A DNA stretch of 64,000 nucleotides from Rhizobium indicum (GCF_005862305.2 NZ_CP054024.1:1-64000), one strand, 5' to 3'. Positions 27,530-37,272 are shown, counted from the stretch's first letter. Numbers and translations are program-made. The notes: generated by a model from the sequence alone, not told the origin.

Positions 27530-28627
27530 CTACTGCCGAGCCGGACGCGCACGTCTTATGGCTTTAAGGGGCACAACCGGAAAAGCGCGTTCCCGTGGCT
27601 CACCCGGAAATGTACTAAACCAAACCCTGTCCCCAGATGTAACGCGACCTACGGGCACTGAGTCCTGGTGAAAAAATACGTCTGCTTCTAATGGCGAGCC
27701 TATGAATCCTTGAGTTTGGTACGGCATATATCCAACAGTACCGATCCGCCGCTCCTTGACGGAATAGCAGAGCTCCTCGCACAGCCTAACCAGAGCATCG
27801 GCTGTCGGTCGTTCCCCGGGGTCTTTTCGAAGGCATCTTTGAATCAGCCCGTAGATGTTCCTGGCAAGCTCAGCAAATTGCGGCTTTGCAAGTAGTTCGG
27901 GGGGCAAGGGCGGTATAATGGCTGCTTGAATGGCCGGCACAGCGCGATAACCTGTTCCGAATGGTTTTGCGCCAGATAGCAGTTCGAAAGTAAGCGCGCC
28001 AATGGACCAGACATCCGCAGGGCGCGTAGCATTTGTGAAAGAATCAATCATCTCAGGAGCCATATAGGGAAGCGCTCCCAACGCGGTCGCGGACTGGGTG
28101 AGGGCTTCTTCATCACCCCCATCGACAACCGCAAGCTCGGCTTCCGCCATTTTTGCAATCCCAAAATCCGTGATTTTAATTCCGTTGAAAGCCATGCCTC
28201 CGGCAACCATGATATTGCTCGGCTTGAGATCTCGATGAACGACTCCTGCATGATGAGATGCGGCAAGGCCTTTCGCCAGATGGTGTAGCACATGAGCGCA
28301 AAGGTATGGATCGAGCCGATCAAAGTTCTCTCGTAAAGCCTGTCCCAAGTCAGTTCCTTCAATCAGCTCCTCAATTAGATAGTAGCGATCATTTTCTTCG
28401 AGATAGTCCAACGTTTTAGCAACATTCGAATGGTTGATGCTTGCGCTGGTGGAAGCACTTCGATGGAATCTTTTACGGGCAGAGTTAGTTTTTGGTGTTT
28501 TTAGAGCGACCCTTCGCGTGAGCAACGTGTCATTTGCCGCATAAACTTCCTGCATACCGCCTTCAGATATATAGTTGATAATTTCGTATCTATTTCCGAT
28601 TAGTTCGCCGGGATTATGAATAGTCAT
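27530..28627 (-). CDS. Ser/Thr protein kinase with C-terminal cold-shock-like domain
   Basis: Residues ~12-285 are a Hanks-type kinase: ISEGGMQEVYAA (glycine loop), RRVALKTPK (Lys), VVHRDLKPSNIM (catalytic loop), ITDFGIAK and YMAPEM. Residues ~295-357 read GTVGYMPYQTQGFIG, EADVFFHQDSV and GDRVWFSTFPGEPRERAFPV, the order of a cold-shock OB fold (G-x-V, GFI, DVFxH, G-x-V-x-F). No membrane segment, so cytosolic. It is the last gene of a PP2C-kinase-kinase operon; its ATG overlaps the previous stop by 4 nt. The cold-shock part suggests RNA or ssDNA sensing, which is an inference. Confidence 0.8.
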   Translation of the reverse strand: MTIHNPGELIGNRYEIINYISEGGMQEVYAANDTLLTRRVALKTPKTNSARKRFHRSASTSASINHSNVAKTLDYLEENDRYYLIEELIEGTDLGQALRENFDRLDPYLCAHVLHHLAKGLAASHHAGVVHRDLKPSNIMVAGGMAFNGIKITDFGIAKMAEAELAVVDGGDEEALTQSATALGALPYMAPEMIDSFTNATRPADVWSIGALTFELLSGAKPFGTGYRAVPAIQAAIIPPLPPELLAKPQFAELARNIYGLIQRCLRKDPGERPTADALVRLCEELCYSVKERRIGTVGYMPYQTQGFIGSPLEADVFFHQDSVPVGRVTSGDRVWFSTFPGEPRERAFPVVPLKAIRRARPARQ

Positions 28628-29691
28628 AAGACGACCTCCGGGTGGGAAACGTCAATCGGAACGTGGATTCTATTCATTCCCAAAGCAGGGCGTCCGAACG
28701 TGATGACGGACGACTTCGGCAAACGCTGCGGCCCGACAAGCTGCATGTTGTTGACGTAAACATCGCCGGATTGAACGTTTATGGAAAATCTCAAACCATC
28801 ATAACGAAGTTGAGCGACGCCTTGCGGAAGCGTAATAGTAACGGCCCGCCGACCGGCGTCGAGAACATGGACGGTTCCGTTAACAACAAGTGTCGCGCGA
28901 TGTTGATCACGTAGGAGCTGCTCCCCGATAGCATCGCGAACCAACGGCATGCGTGGTCGATCCGCGGCGTTTTCGGCCAAACAGATGTTCATGGCTGAGG
29001 AGATATCGGCGGTCAGAGCTAAGCCTGTAGAAGCAAAGTCGGCCTCCGTACAAGGTAGCCGTGGGGGAAACTGGCGCAATTGTCTTGGCAACCTCTGAAG
29101 AGCGAGGGCTAACATGGTCGCGCCGAAAGCGTATACATCAATTGCTTCTGTGAACTCCACGACTTCATCATCAGCGACGCACAACTCGGGCGCCATGAAC
29201 CCCGGAGTTCCAACAGCACCTTGAGTAGCCGCGTCGATCCGCCCCTCGCGAGCCAGCCCGAAGTCAAATATCTTGAGGCAACCTTCATTATCAAACTTGA
29301 TATTGTTCGGCTTTATATCCCGATGGACACGGCCAGCAGCATGTATGTCCGAGATTCCACATGCTATCGCGTAACCGATCCGGAGAAACTCATTTGGATC
29401 TGTCACAGGAATAGAGTCAGTAAGATCGCTGCCCGGGATATATTCTTCTACCAGCCCAACGATGGCTCCAGCTCGATCTTTGATGACGTCATAAATCTGA
29501 ACTACGTGTTTTGAGCGGATCGAAGTGAGGGCCGCAACCTCATCTAAAATTCGTCTTTGATCGACGCCACGCTGCAATTCTTTGACTAACACGTCGCGGT
29601 CTAGATGCGTATCCAAGCAAACCGTTGCGTGAGACATGCCACCGCTGGCGGCCCCGCCGCGAGGTTGATATCTGGCGGGTATCGCGATCAT
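28624..29691 (-). CDS. Ser/Thr protein kinase with FHA-like tail
   Basis: Kinase motifs: GGMSHATVCLDTHLDRDVLVKEL (shortened here to GGMSHATVCL and DVLVKEL), VHRDIKPNNIKFD, KIFDFGLAREG and GFMAPELC. The last ~90 residues (TVHVLDAGRRAVTITLPQG, then DVYVNNMQLVGPQRLPKSS and VITFGRP) resemble the second half of an FHA phosphothreonine-binding fold, although the classic GR...S..H residues are not evident. Start and stop each overlap the neighbouring genes by 4 nt. It probably acts with the adjacent PP2C phosphatase and second kinase. Confidence 0.8.
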   Translation of the reverse strand: MIAIPARYQPRGGAASGGMSHATVCLDTHLDRDVLVKELQRGVDQRRILDEVAALTSIRSKHVVQIYDVIKDRAGAIVGLVEEYIPGSDLTDSIPVTDPNEFLRIGYAIACGISDIHAAGRVHRDIKPNNIKFDNEGCLKIFDFGLAREGRIDAATQGAVGTPGFMAPELCVADDEVVEFTEAIDVYAFGATMLALALQRLPRQLRQFPPRLPCTEADFASTGLALTADISSAMNICLAENAADRPRMPLVRDAIGEQLLRDQHRATLVVNGTVHVLDAGRRAVTITLPQGVAQLRYDGLRFSINVQSGDVYVNNMQLVGPQRLPKSSVITFGRPALGMNRIHVPIDVSHPEVVL

Positions 29692-30884
29692 GATTTTGAG
29701 TCCCCGTCATCTGAAAAGTCAAGTTTGGCCACTGGCTTTTCTATGGGGAGTGGCAGCTCATCTTGTGGTCGGTTTTTTGCATTTTGCCTGGGCGACTTTG
29801 GTTTTTTCGCCCTTTTGTTCTCCGGCGCGGCCGCGCCAGCACCTCTACGGTTATCCGGCTTCTGGTAGCTTGAAACAGGCAATCTTGACGACGGAGTTTC
29901 GACCCTTTGGGTGGGGGCGAGCCAAATGTCGTGCTGTCCAGAACTGCAGAGAATAGTTACGACAACATCGTCATCTTGCCTGTGGTCACCTTGGCGCGCG
30001 TCTGCGCCCGATGCGCATGGAATATGGACCGCCGTCGCATTATCCAGTCCGCCCAATGCGTCCGCCACATTGAGCATCTTGCGCACCAACTCAAGGCCAG
30101 TCTTCGAATGTCTGGCAATTGTCGATAATAGTTCGGGCGGCGTACTGTGCGCCCCGTCAGAGGTAACGAGAAGCCCGTTCAAGCTTCCTCGGTCGAATGA
30201 GTGCAATTGCGGGTCAAGCTCGCCGTCCAATCCGACGAATTGAATCAAACGATTGTTGTCGGGGCGGTTTTCATGCTCGCGCTGTAAAGCTGCGCCGATT
30301 GTGTCGTCTCGGGTAATCTGACGGAGTTCGTTGGAGGAGTTTATTGCGTAAATGCGTGAGTCGCCAACATGGGTAAGCCAAGCTTGAGGGGATTGGTCGA
30401 CGTACGCAGCAGACAGGGTTGTCCCGCCACTCCCTCGAAGTTCGTTGAATACTGCACGTTGAGCTGACGCGAGCGAGACGGCCAGGCCATGCTTCGGTCC
30501 CGAGAAACGAATATTTCGGAGCACTGCGGCAACAAAGCTGCTCGCCGCGATCAGGGCGGCTTCTCTCCCGTCGCTCATTCCCCCCATTCCGTCACAGACA
30601 AGACCAAGCATGAAATCTTTAGACGGTTCACTGCCGTGTCGCACATTTATAACGGCGGCGACATCTTCGTTTCGGTTTCTCACGGAGCCCACGATTGAGC
30701 CAACAGCTGACAGGTCCATCGACTCTACCGCCCGGGACTGTCGGCCTGCGAGCAGATTAAAAATCCTGTCATAAAGAATATCGTTCAAGGTTGGCGTCCT
30801 AAGCAGCTTATTCTGATTTTGTTCTCGAGAGATAGCAGCTGCGGAGGCTCGTTGCATCTGAAATGAGAGCAGAATGAATGACAC
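29688..30884 (-). CDS. PP2C-family protein phosphatase
   Basis: Metal-binding PP2C motifs are present in order: NRNEDVAAV, GLVCDGMGGMSDG, THVGDSRIYAINSS, LLVTSDGAHS and GGLDNATAV. A ~100-residue basic, Pro-rich tail (RRGAGAAAPENKRAKKPKS) follows. The listed GTG start at 30884 is the longest option; an ATG at 30719 sits just before the phosphatase domain and may be real. It opens the three-gene phosphorylation unit and presumably reverses the action of the two kinases. It lies 178 nt downstream of the Shedu-type gene on the same strand. Confidence 0.85.
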   Translation of the reverse strand: MSFILLSFQMQRASAAAISREQNQNKLLRTPTLNDILYDRIFNLLAGRQSRAVESMDLSAVGSIVGSVRNRNEDVAAVINVRHGSEPSKDFMLGLVCDGMGGMSDGREAALIAASSFVAAVLRNIRFSGPKHGLAVSLASAQRAVFNELRGSGGTTLSAAYVDQSPQAWLTHVGDSRIYAINSSNELRQITRDDTIGAALQREHENRPDNNRLIQFVGLDGELDPQLHSFDRGSLNGLLVTSDGAHSTPPELLSTIARHSKTGLELVRKMLNVADALGGLDNATAVHIPCASGADARQGDHRQDDDVVVTILCSSGQHDIWLAPTQRVETPSSRLPVSSYQKPDNRRGAGAAAPENKRAKKPKSPRQNAKNRPQDELPLPIEKPVAKLDFSDDGDSKS

Positions 30885-31062
30885 AGCAAAAATGTCACCT
30901 CACTCTTCCCAAAGCGGCTTTGGCCGTGTGTTGAGAAGCAGACGTCCAACTTTCAGCCCGTACGCCTATTGGAAGGAAGGTAGACTACTTCAATACCTGT
31001 GTTGTGATGTGGGTTTCCTGCGTATCAACTAGCGCGCCAGCGAACTCGATAGTTGCCTTGAC

Positions 31063-32511
31063 TCACGGGGATTGGGCGTCATCCGGCTTCGTTATCAGGA
31101 ATTCGTGCAATGCCTTCAGTTTAATAAGGAGTTCGTCGAACGTGATGACAAGCACGTCCCGCTGACTGCCACGATAAATTTCAAATGACCGCTGCAGGTC
31201 GGGTTCGGTTGGGTTCACGCCGATGATGAGGATGCAAGGTGTCGACCACGCCTGAACGTGGTAGTTGCCATCATCTTCTTTCTTTTGGGCGATACTCTTG
31301 ATCAGCTTGAGCCGCTGGTCGAGCAGTTGGTTAACGCCCCCGGCTAGGTCAACGGAAGGGCCGTAAAGAGAGGGGAGGCGATACGCCTGCTTCGTCAACA
31401 ATGGCGTCTCGGTAGTCTTGATCTCGACGATTGCGAGGTTACCAAACATGCCGGCCTCGAGCAGATAGTCGGCATATTTCTCGCCGGTGCGCTCCATTCC
31501 CATGCCGCCGACAGAGGCCTGCGAAGTGTACATGACCACCGGGAGCCCGAAGAGGATCTTGAGCACGAACGGATTCTCGAGGAAATATGCCTGCCAAAAC
31601 CCTTCCTTATGGCGCTTAGCCATCTCCTTCGTCATGCTCTCGATCAGCATTTCCAACGAGACAACCTCTATCCTCTCGCTCAGTTGAAATAGTTCGACGG
31701 GGTTATCTTGTGCAAGCTCGGCGACCGACCGCATGACGGTGCGAACCGCGGCGGAGGTGTTTGAGTTGCGCGACCGCGGCGTTCCCTTTTTTACCAGTGC
31801 CGTACGGACGGTGTCCTGAAGGTCTACTGCCGGCCTCTCATATTCCTCTCCGACGAACCCGGGGACAACGGACGGCAAGAGGCGGTTCTTGAGATAGCTC
31901 TGCTTTTCGCCGTTGGCGAAGGCAACCGCGGCTTCATGCGCCCGGTTAATATTCAGCCGCACCTCGTGGTAGATACTCTCAGGAAGGCGAACCTCCTCGC
32001 CATCGATCGAAATATCGCTGTCGTCGCAGATGGTCAGCCCTACTATTCCAGACACATCGTCAAACGCGTCAATTATGTAGCGAATCCGAGGGTCTACGCC
32101 GAAACCCTCGAATGGCGTCCTGCGGAAACCGGTCGGCAGGTCGAAGAACAGGCCGAATCCCTCTTGGACCTCCATCGGGTCCTGGTTCTCGAACGAGATC
32201 CTTTTGATTGTTCGATATTTCGCCTTTGTGAAATTGTTCTGGTTTGAACGAAGCCAGGTTGGATAGGTGGTCAACACTCGCTTCGATAAATCGTATTCTG
32301 CGATGAGTAGGGGCCATTCGCTCTCGTGGAACTCGACACCGGCGGCTTTACCGCGTTGGAAGGCCTTCGTGCCCAAATGGTAGCTCAGATACTGTGTCTT
32401 CCCGTCAGGGATAGTCTCAAGCACCAATGTCGACTGATCTTCCGGATGGGTTCCCGCGTCTATTGGGGTTGAGTTGTAGGTGTTTTCCGGTTCTTTCGTC
32501 GTGTCTGCCAA
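31063..32511 (-). CDS. Shedu-type defence nuclease (DUF4263/SduA domain)
   Basis: The C-terminal ~190 residues carry the Shedu nuclease pattern: EGFWQAYFLENPFVLKILFG, ASVGGMGMERTG, KYADYLLEAG, then AIVEIKTTETPLLTKQAYR and PSVDLAGGVNQLLDQRLKL. D...ExK (DYLL ... EIK) is the PD-(D/E)xK catalytic set. The N-terminal ~280 residues are variable, as in known SduA proteins, and probably sense the phage signal. SduA usually acts as a single gene; here it lies between a HEPN-like gene and a phosphatase/kinase operon on one strand. Confidence 0.85.
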   Translation of the reverse strand: MADTTKEPENTYNSTPIDAGTHPEDQSTLVLETIPDGKTQYLSYHLGTKAFQRGKAAGVEFHESEWPLLIAEYDLSKRVLTTYPTWLRSNQNNFTKAKYRTIKRISFENQDPMEVQEGFGLFFDLPTGFRRTPFEGFGVDPRIRYIIDAFDDVSGIVGLTICDDSDISIDGEEVRLPESIYHEVRLNINRAHEAAVAFANGEKQSYLKNRLLPSVVPGFVGEEYERPAVDLQDTVRTALVKKGTPRSRNSNTSAAVRTVMRSVAELAQDNPVELFQLSERIEVVSLEMLIESMTKEMAKRHKEGFWQAYFLENPFVLKILFGLPVVMYTSQASVGGMGMERTGEKYADYLLEAGMFGNLAIVEIKTTETPLLTKQAYRLPSLYGPSVDLAGGVNQLLDQRLKLIKSIAQKKEDDGNYHVQAWSTPCILIIGVNPTEPDLQRSFEIYRGSQRDVLVITFDELLIKLKALHEFLITKPDDAQSP

Positions 32512-32629
32512 AATATAGCCCGTCCCTTTTTTACCCCCTGAATATGGCCGGGCAGTCGAGAAATCTTTTATGCCATGACCCTGCAGTCTGCAAATGCTGG
32601 AGGGGCAGGAAGCAGGATTTGTCGGAGAT

Positions 32630-33343
32630 TCACAGCAGTTGGGGTATCCATTTTCGCTGGAGTCGTTCCTGCGTCAGCCTCGCCTCCAAGCCTGCATCCT
32701 TGCGCTCGATGCTTTCCTCATAGATGTATTTTGTGTCTCCCCAGAATTCGCAGATTGCCTCGGCAAAGCCCCTGAGCCGTCCAACCGGCACATCCATCAT
32801 TGCTACGGTCCGATACACCGCTGAAGGCGGTTCATCAGATAGCGTTTGCGGAAGATGTGCCCAAAGGTCAGGGCACCGATGGACAAGTGTGCCGGCGGAT
32901 TTTCCATCGCCATGCCGGGCCGCGTTCCCTAGATGGTGCAGGACGTCCAGGATCTCAAAACTTGGGAAGTCCTGAAGTCCGATACCCCTCAAGTTGAAGA
33001 AGAACTTCTGTAAAACCTCCCAATTCGCGCGCTCGATGTCGCCTCGACGGTCTTCGGCCGGATGAAGCTCGCTAGCGCAGCCAACTATGTAAGCCCTGAG
33101 CTGGCGTTCCCACATCGATTGGATCGCAAGCGAAAAGGCTAGCTTCGTCTCACGGTTCACGTCCTGCATGTCAGGCTTCGCAAACGCTGCCCAGGCGCCA
33201 CCGCGCTGCTCCAGCTCGTCAGCCTTGCGATTCAGGGTGTCGAGCGCTGGAATGATCACATCGTCCAGATATGTTTTGATGGTTCTGGCGTGACGATACG
33301 TTTGAACGTCCGCATAGCAGTTCTGCCATCGATATGGCTCCAT
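32630..33343 (-). CDS. HEPN-like hypothetical protein (237 aa)
   Basis: The ATG at 33343 (MEPYRWQNCYADVQTYRHAR) is chosen over a longer frame whose extra residues look random; no clear ribosome site helps. The protein is helical, with FEILDVLHHLGNAARHGDG near residue 140, a polar N-x-x-R-H motif of the kind found in HEPN/abortive-infection proteins. It is the first gene of the minus-strand set leading to the Shedu-type gene (gap 118 nt). It may be a toxin, sensor or regulator; family assignment is tentative. Confidence 0.5.
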   Translation of the reverse strand: MEPYRWQNCYADVQTYRHARTIKTYLDDVIIPALDTLNRKADELEQRGGAWAAFAKPDMQDVNRETKLAFSLAIQSMWERQLRAYIVGCASELHPAEDRRGDIERANWEVLQKFFFNLRGIGLQDFPSFEILDVLHHLGNAARHGDGKSAGTLVHRCPDLWAHLPQTLSDEPPSAVYRTVAMMDVPVGRLRGFAEAICEFWGDTKYIYEESIERKDAGLEARLTQERLQRKWIPQLL

Positions 33344-33590
33344 AGTTAAACAATACCCTTTCTGCCGCCTGACGAAGTGGCGCGCCCGCTCTTTTGGCTT
33401 AGATTGAGTCGCCAACGGACTTAAGAGATCGACGCCTTTACTTGTTTTGGGCTGCGAGCCGGACGCCGATTCGAAGCAAGTTCGGACTAGTCCGGAAGGT
33501 ATAGTATGTGCTCGTACTTCCACATCCGGAACGTTACCGATAGAGATTCCCTCTTACATTGATTCCAGGGGACAGCAACGCTCGGAGCGA

Positions 33591-33619
33591 TTGCATATTT
33601 TGCAACCATAAGCTATGCT
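33591..33619 (+). promoter_or_regulatory. putative promoter of the subtilase/MBL pair
   Basis: TTGCAT (33591-33596), a 17-nt spacer and TATGCT (33614-33619) form a reasonable sigma-70-type promoter about 58 nt ahead of the chosen start of the protease gene. Confidence 0.45.
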
Positions 33620-33676
33620 ATGATTGCCGATTAGACAATCGACGATAAATGCCGCTTGCCTTGGGGGAGACGGGCT

Positions 33677-35860
33677 TTGGCAGCAAGTGATGAGATTTCT
33701 CGCAAACTTCATCCACGCCTTCGCTGCCTCAAAAATGGGGCGGCGCCTGTCAACCTGCTGCGTTCGGACATTAGTTCAACAGTGGCGACGGCACCGAGTA
33801 TCTCGGCCGAGTCGCTGGGCATTCCAGCAAGTCTGGACCTTTCGCTTTTCCGCGAGAGTCTGCCGATTGGTCCATCCGAAACCCCCGTTCGCGCTAGACG
33901 GCGGCTAACCAAACGACCGAAGCTCGACGACCAGCCCCCGCCCGAACGTTCATACGTCAATGTCTTTGTCGAACTCTATCGCGATCGTGGCGCCGACGGA
34001 ACCGAGGTGGAGCGCTCTGCAGTGGAACGGATTAGAGCGATCGCGCAACGCGGGCAGGCAGATGCGACCGCTGCGGACAAGACCTCATTTGGTAGCGACG
34101 TTTTGGTGCGCCGAAACTTCGTCTCGGCAACTGTTCCGATTTCCGCCCTCGCTGAACTTGAACAGGATTCCGACGTTGCTTTTGTTCACCCATCGGAACC
34201 TATTACATTCGATCAACCCATCATAAGCAATGGAGACGCGAGCAAGCCGACGCAGCGCGGCATCGGTGATGCGGAACTGCGCAAAGTTCATCGTGACGGT
34301 GACGGGGTAATCATCGGGATCATCGATGTGGGCGGTTTCGATTTTGCTCATCCAGATTTCCGTGACTCCAAGGACGGGACCCGCTTCCTCTCTATTTGGG
34401 ATCAAGGCGGCGATTTTCGCGACCCGCCCTCCGCGCACGGCAACAGTCGCTTCGACTATGGCAGCGAACTCACAAAGCCGCTTATGGACGCGGCAATTGC
34501 CGCCGAAAAGGCCGGCAAGTTCCCCGCCACCTTTGCGGAGCGCCAGTCGCAACGCGCCGAAGCGTCACATGCGACCCATGTCGCAAGTATTGCTGCCGGC
34601 AACAAAGGTGTTTGCCCGCAGGCAAGCATCGCAGCCGTACTTATCTCTGTTCCGGCCCTCAAAGATCGAACCGAAGAACGTCGGGCCACGTTCAGCGATT
34701 CTGCACGTATCATCCATGCCGTTGAATATCTGCTCGAGATCGCCCAACGCGAAAACAAGCCAATCTCGATCAATATCAGTCTCGGGACGAACGGGGGCGC
34801 CCATGATGGATCAAGTGGCGTATCCCGATGGATCGATGCACTCCTCTCCACACCAGGCCGCGCCGTATGCGTTGCTGCAGGCAATGCGGGCCAGGAAAAG
34901 GCCCAAACCACCGATGACATGGGTTTCATCATGGGCCGCATCCATTCGAGCGGCCGCATCACCGCGCGAGGCCTTTCGGTCGACCTGGAATGGACCGTCG
35001 TCGGCAACGGCATTGAGGATATGTCAGAAAATGAAATGGAGATCTGGTACGGCGCACAGGATCGGCTGACTGTCATGTTGAGACCGCCGGGTCAAAGTTC
35101 TGAATGGATCACGGTACGCCCGCGGGAATATGTCCAGAATCGCCGTCTTTCCAGTGGCACAACCGTGTCGATCTATAACGAACTCTATCACCCCACGAAC
35201 GGCAGCAATTACGCCGCGATCTATTTGACACCTAATCTGCAGCCAGGGAGCTTGCGGGGGGTGGAAGCTGGGGTCTGGAAGGTGCGCCTGGTCGGGGATG
35301 AGATCCGCAACGGTCGGTTCAACTGCTGGATCGAGCGAGATGATCCAATCGACATCGGAGTACAGGGCGGTATTAGGCTTTACCGCTTCCCCTCGTTCTT
35401 TTCAGAGACATCGAATATCGACTCGCATTCGATTAGTTCGCTAGCCTGCGGTCACCGGGTAATTGGGGTCGCCAATCTGGACGACGCGCGACAACGAATA
35501 AACATCTCCAGCAGTCAGGGTCCGACCCGGGATGATCGGAGCAAGCCCGATGTCGCCGCTCCAGGCACGGGCATCATTGCCGCCAAGGGTTTTAGCGAGG
35601 ACGGCAAGCTTTGGGTCGGCATGACGGGTACGAGCATGGCCAGTCCCTATGTTGCCGGCGTTGTAGGCCTCATGCTTGCCGCCAACGCCAATCTCACGTC
35701 AGCACAGTGTTCAGGCATACTACAAAGAACCGCGCGTCCGCTTCCAGGGGCTTCCTACGAATGGCGCAGCGATGCCGGATTCGGTGTGATCGATCCTGCT
35801 GCTGCCATTGAAGAGGCACGGACCTTCAATCAGCGTACCGAAGTCCGAGGCGCGCCATGA
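33677..35860 (+). CDS. subtilisin-family (S8) serine protease
   Basis: The catalytic triad is present: IGIIDVGGFDFAHPDF (Asp, about residue 215), ASHATHVASIAAG (His, about 300) and GTSMASPYVAGVVGL (Ser, about 652), with ISINISLGTNGG and AAGNAGQE (oxyanion region). No signal peptide is seen, so it probably acts inside the cell. TTG at 33677 follows GGGGGAGA at ideal spacing and is preferred; ATG at 33656 would add 7 residues but has no ribosome site. A ~190-residue beta-rich insert separates His and Ser. It overlaps the next gene by 4 nt, an obligate pair. Confidence 0.85.
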   Translation: MAASDEISRKLHPRLRCLKNGAAPVNLLRSDISSTVATAPSISAESLGIPASLDLSLFRESLPIGPSETPVRARRRLTKRPKLDDQPPPERSYVNVFVELYRDRGADGTEVERSAVERIRAIAQRGQADATAADKTSFGSDVLVRRNFVSATVPISALAELEQDSDVAFVHPSEPITFDQPIISNGDASKPTQRGIGDAELRKVHRDGDGVIIGIIDVGGFDFAHPDFRDSKDGTRFLSIWDQGGDFRDPPSAHGNSRFDYGSELTKPLMDAAIAAEKAGKFPATFAERQSQRAEASHATHVASIAAGNKGVCPQASIAAVLISVPALKDRTEERRATFSDSARIIHAVEYLLEIAQRENKPISINISLGTNGGAHDGSSGVSRWIDALLSTPGRAVCVAAGNAGQEKAQTTDDMGFIMGRIHSSGRITARGLSVDLEWTVVGNGIEDMSENEMEIWYGAQDRLTVMLRPPGQSSEWITVRPREYVQNRRLSSGTTVSIYNELYHPTNGSNYAAIYLTPNLQPGSLRGVEAGVWKVRLVGDEIRNGRFNCWIERDDPIDIGVQGGIRLYRFPSFFSETSNIDSHSISSLACGHRVIGVANLDDARQRINISSSQGPTRDDRSKPDVAAPGTGIIAAKGFSEDGKLWVGMTGTSMASPYVAGVVGLMLAANANLTSAQCSGILQRTARPLPGASYEWRSDAGFGVIDPAAAIEEARTFNQRTEVRGAP

Positions 35861-37158
35861 AACTTCAAATCTTTCAGTCCCATAAAGGCGATTGCCTGCT
35901 CCTGGAGGGCGCAGAGGGCGGGCGCGTGCTTTGTGACGGTGGGATGGCCTCGAGCATGAAAAAATATGCTCGCACCGTCCTCTCCAAGCTGCGCGACGAC
36001 GGTGAGAAACTTGATTACGTCTATGTCTCTCATATCGATCAGGATCATATCTCAGGCGTGCTGCAGTTGCTTGAGGACGAATTTGAGTGGCGCCTTTACG
36101 ACTATCACCGCGACAACGGTTCCCCGATCCGCAAACCAGATTTTCCGCGCCCGCCCGAAATCGGCGGCATCTGGCACAACGCGTTCCGTGATCAAGTTGG
36201 AAAAAATGCCGGCGATGTCGAAGATTTGCTGGCGGCCGCTGCGCCCTCCTTGCTTGCTACGTCGGTGCCAGAGCTTGTCGAACTGGGCGAAGAACTCCAG
36301 GGGATCGCAGTCTCCATCCCTGAGGCAATCAAGGTCTCGCGCTATGCTTCGCCGGAGTTGCTCGACATACCGGTTAACAAGTTGCCGGGCTCACACGACC
36401 AGCCGAAACTGCTAATGTACCGCAATGACCAGAAGCCTTTTCAGGTCGGCTCCATGCGTTTCACCATCGTCGGCCCAACACGGGAAGAGCTGACTCTCTT
36501 AAAGGAAGGCTGGAACAACTTTTTACGGGACGCAAAGAACGACCAAAAGCTGAAAGACCTCCGGGCGGAGATCAAGCGCAAGGTTGAGGTATTCGGCCAA
36601 GAGGCCTTCGATCTGCGCGACTGGAACGGCATCGAGGACTTTAAGGGTGTGACGACCCCCAACATCGCGTCCTTGATGTTTATGGTTGAGGAAGCGGGCA
36701 AGCGCATCCTGCTGACCGGCGACTCTCAGCAGGACATCATCTTGAAGGGGCTCAAACTCGCTGGCTTCCTCGGCGACGGCTATTGCCACGTCGACGTTTT
36801 AAAAGTGCAGCATCATGCCTCAGAGCACAATGTCGACGAGAATTTTTGCAGACTGGTATCGGCCGATCATTACGTATTCTGCGGGAATGGCTCCGACGGC
36901 AATCCGGAACGCTCTGTTATCCAGCAAATCTACGATTCTCGTCTCGGGCCGGCGAAGACGCGATCCCTTGCGCCTGAGTCTGACGGTCGACCATTCAAGT
37001 TTTGGTTCAGCACGACCTCCAAAGCACAGATTGACGAAAGTCAGCAACAGCAGACCTATGCGGCCGTCGAGGCTCTGGTGGCATCCTTGGAACAGCAATC
37101 AAACGGGCTCTTGTCTTTCGTATTCAACGACGGACCCCGACTTGAACTGGCGGTCTAG
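35857..37158 (+). CDS. metallo-beta-lactamase-fold partner of the protease (433 aa)
   Basis: It starts KLQIFQSHKGDCLLLEG, as in ComEC-like MBL proteins. The metal motif is VSHIDQDHISGV, i.e. HxDxDH with Asp in place of the second His, a variant that is itself common. Later ILLTGDSQQDII and VLKVQHHASEHN supply further ligands. The start overlaps the protease stop (ATGA). The pairing of a protease with an MBL hydrolase recalls the accessory genes of the Avs1 defence system, where both occur with a STAND NTPase; none is adjacent here. Confidence 0.8.
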   Translation: MKLQIFQSHKGDCLLLEGAEGGRVLCDGGMASSMKKYARTVLSKLRDDGEKLDYVYVSHIDQDHISGVLQLLEDEFEWRLYDYHRDNGSPIRKPDFPRPPEIGGIWHNAFRDQVGKNAGDVEDLLAAAAPSLLATSVPELVELGEELQGIAVSIPEAIKVSRYASPELLDIPVNKLPGSHDQPKLLMYRNDQKPFQVGSMRFTIVGPTREELTLLKEGWNNFLRDAKNDQKLKDLRAEIKRKVEVFGQEAFDLRDWNGIEDFKGVTTPNIASLMFMVEEAGKRILLTGDSQQDIILKGLKLAGFLGDGYCHVDVLKVQHHASEHNVDENFCRLVSADHYVFCGNGSDGNPERSVIQQIYDSRLGPAKTRSLAPESDGRPFKFWFSTTSKAQIDESQQQQTYAAVEALVASLEQQSNGLLSFVFNDGPRLELAV

Positions 37159-37272
37159 CCCGCGCGCGGATTTCGCAGCGGCGTAAAATTCGATCGGCGT
37201 AGCAACGAAGATATTCATCTTGAGTGGCGTCGATGAGACGGGAGAAGCCGGCATAGGCCGGGAGGAGGAACG

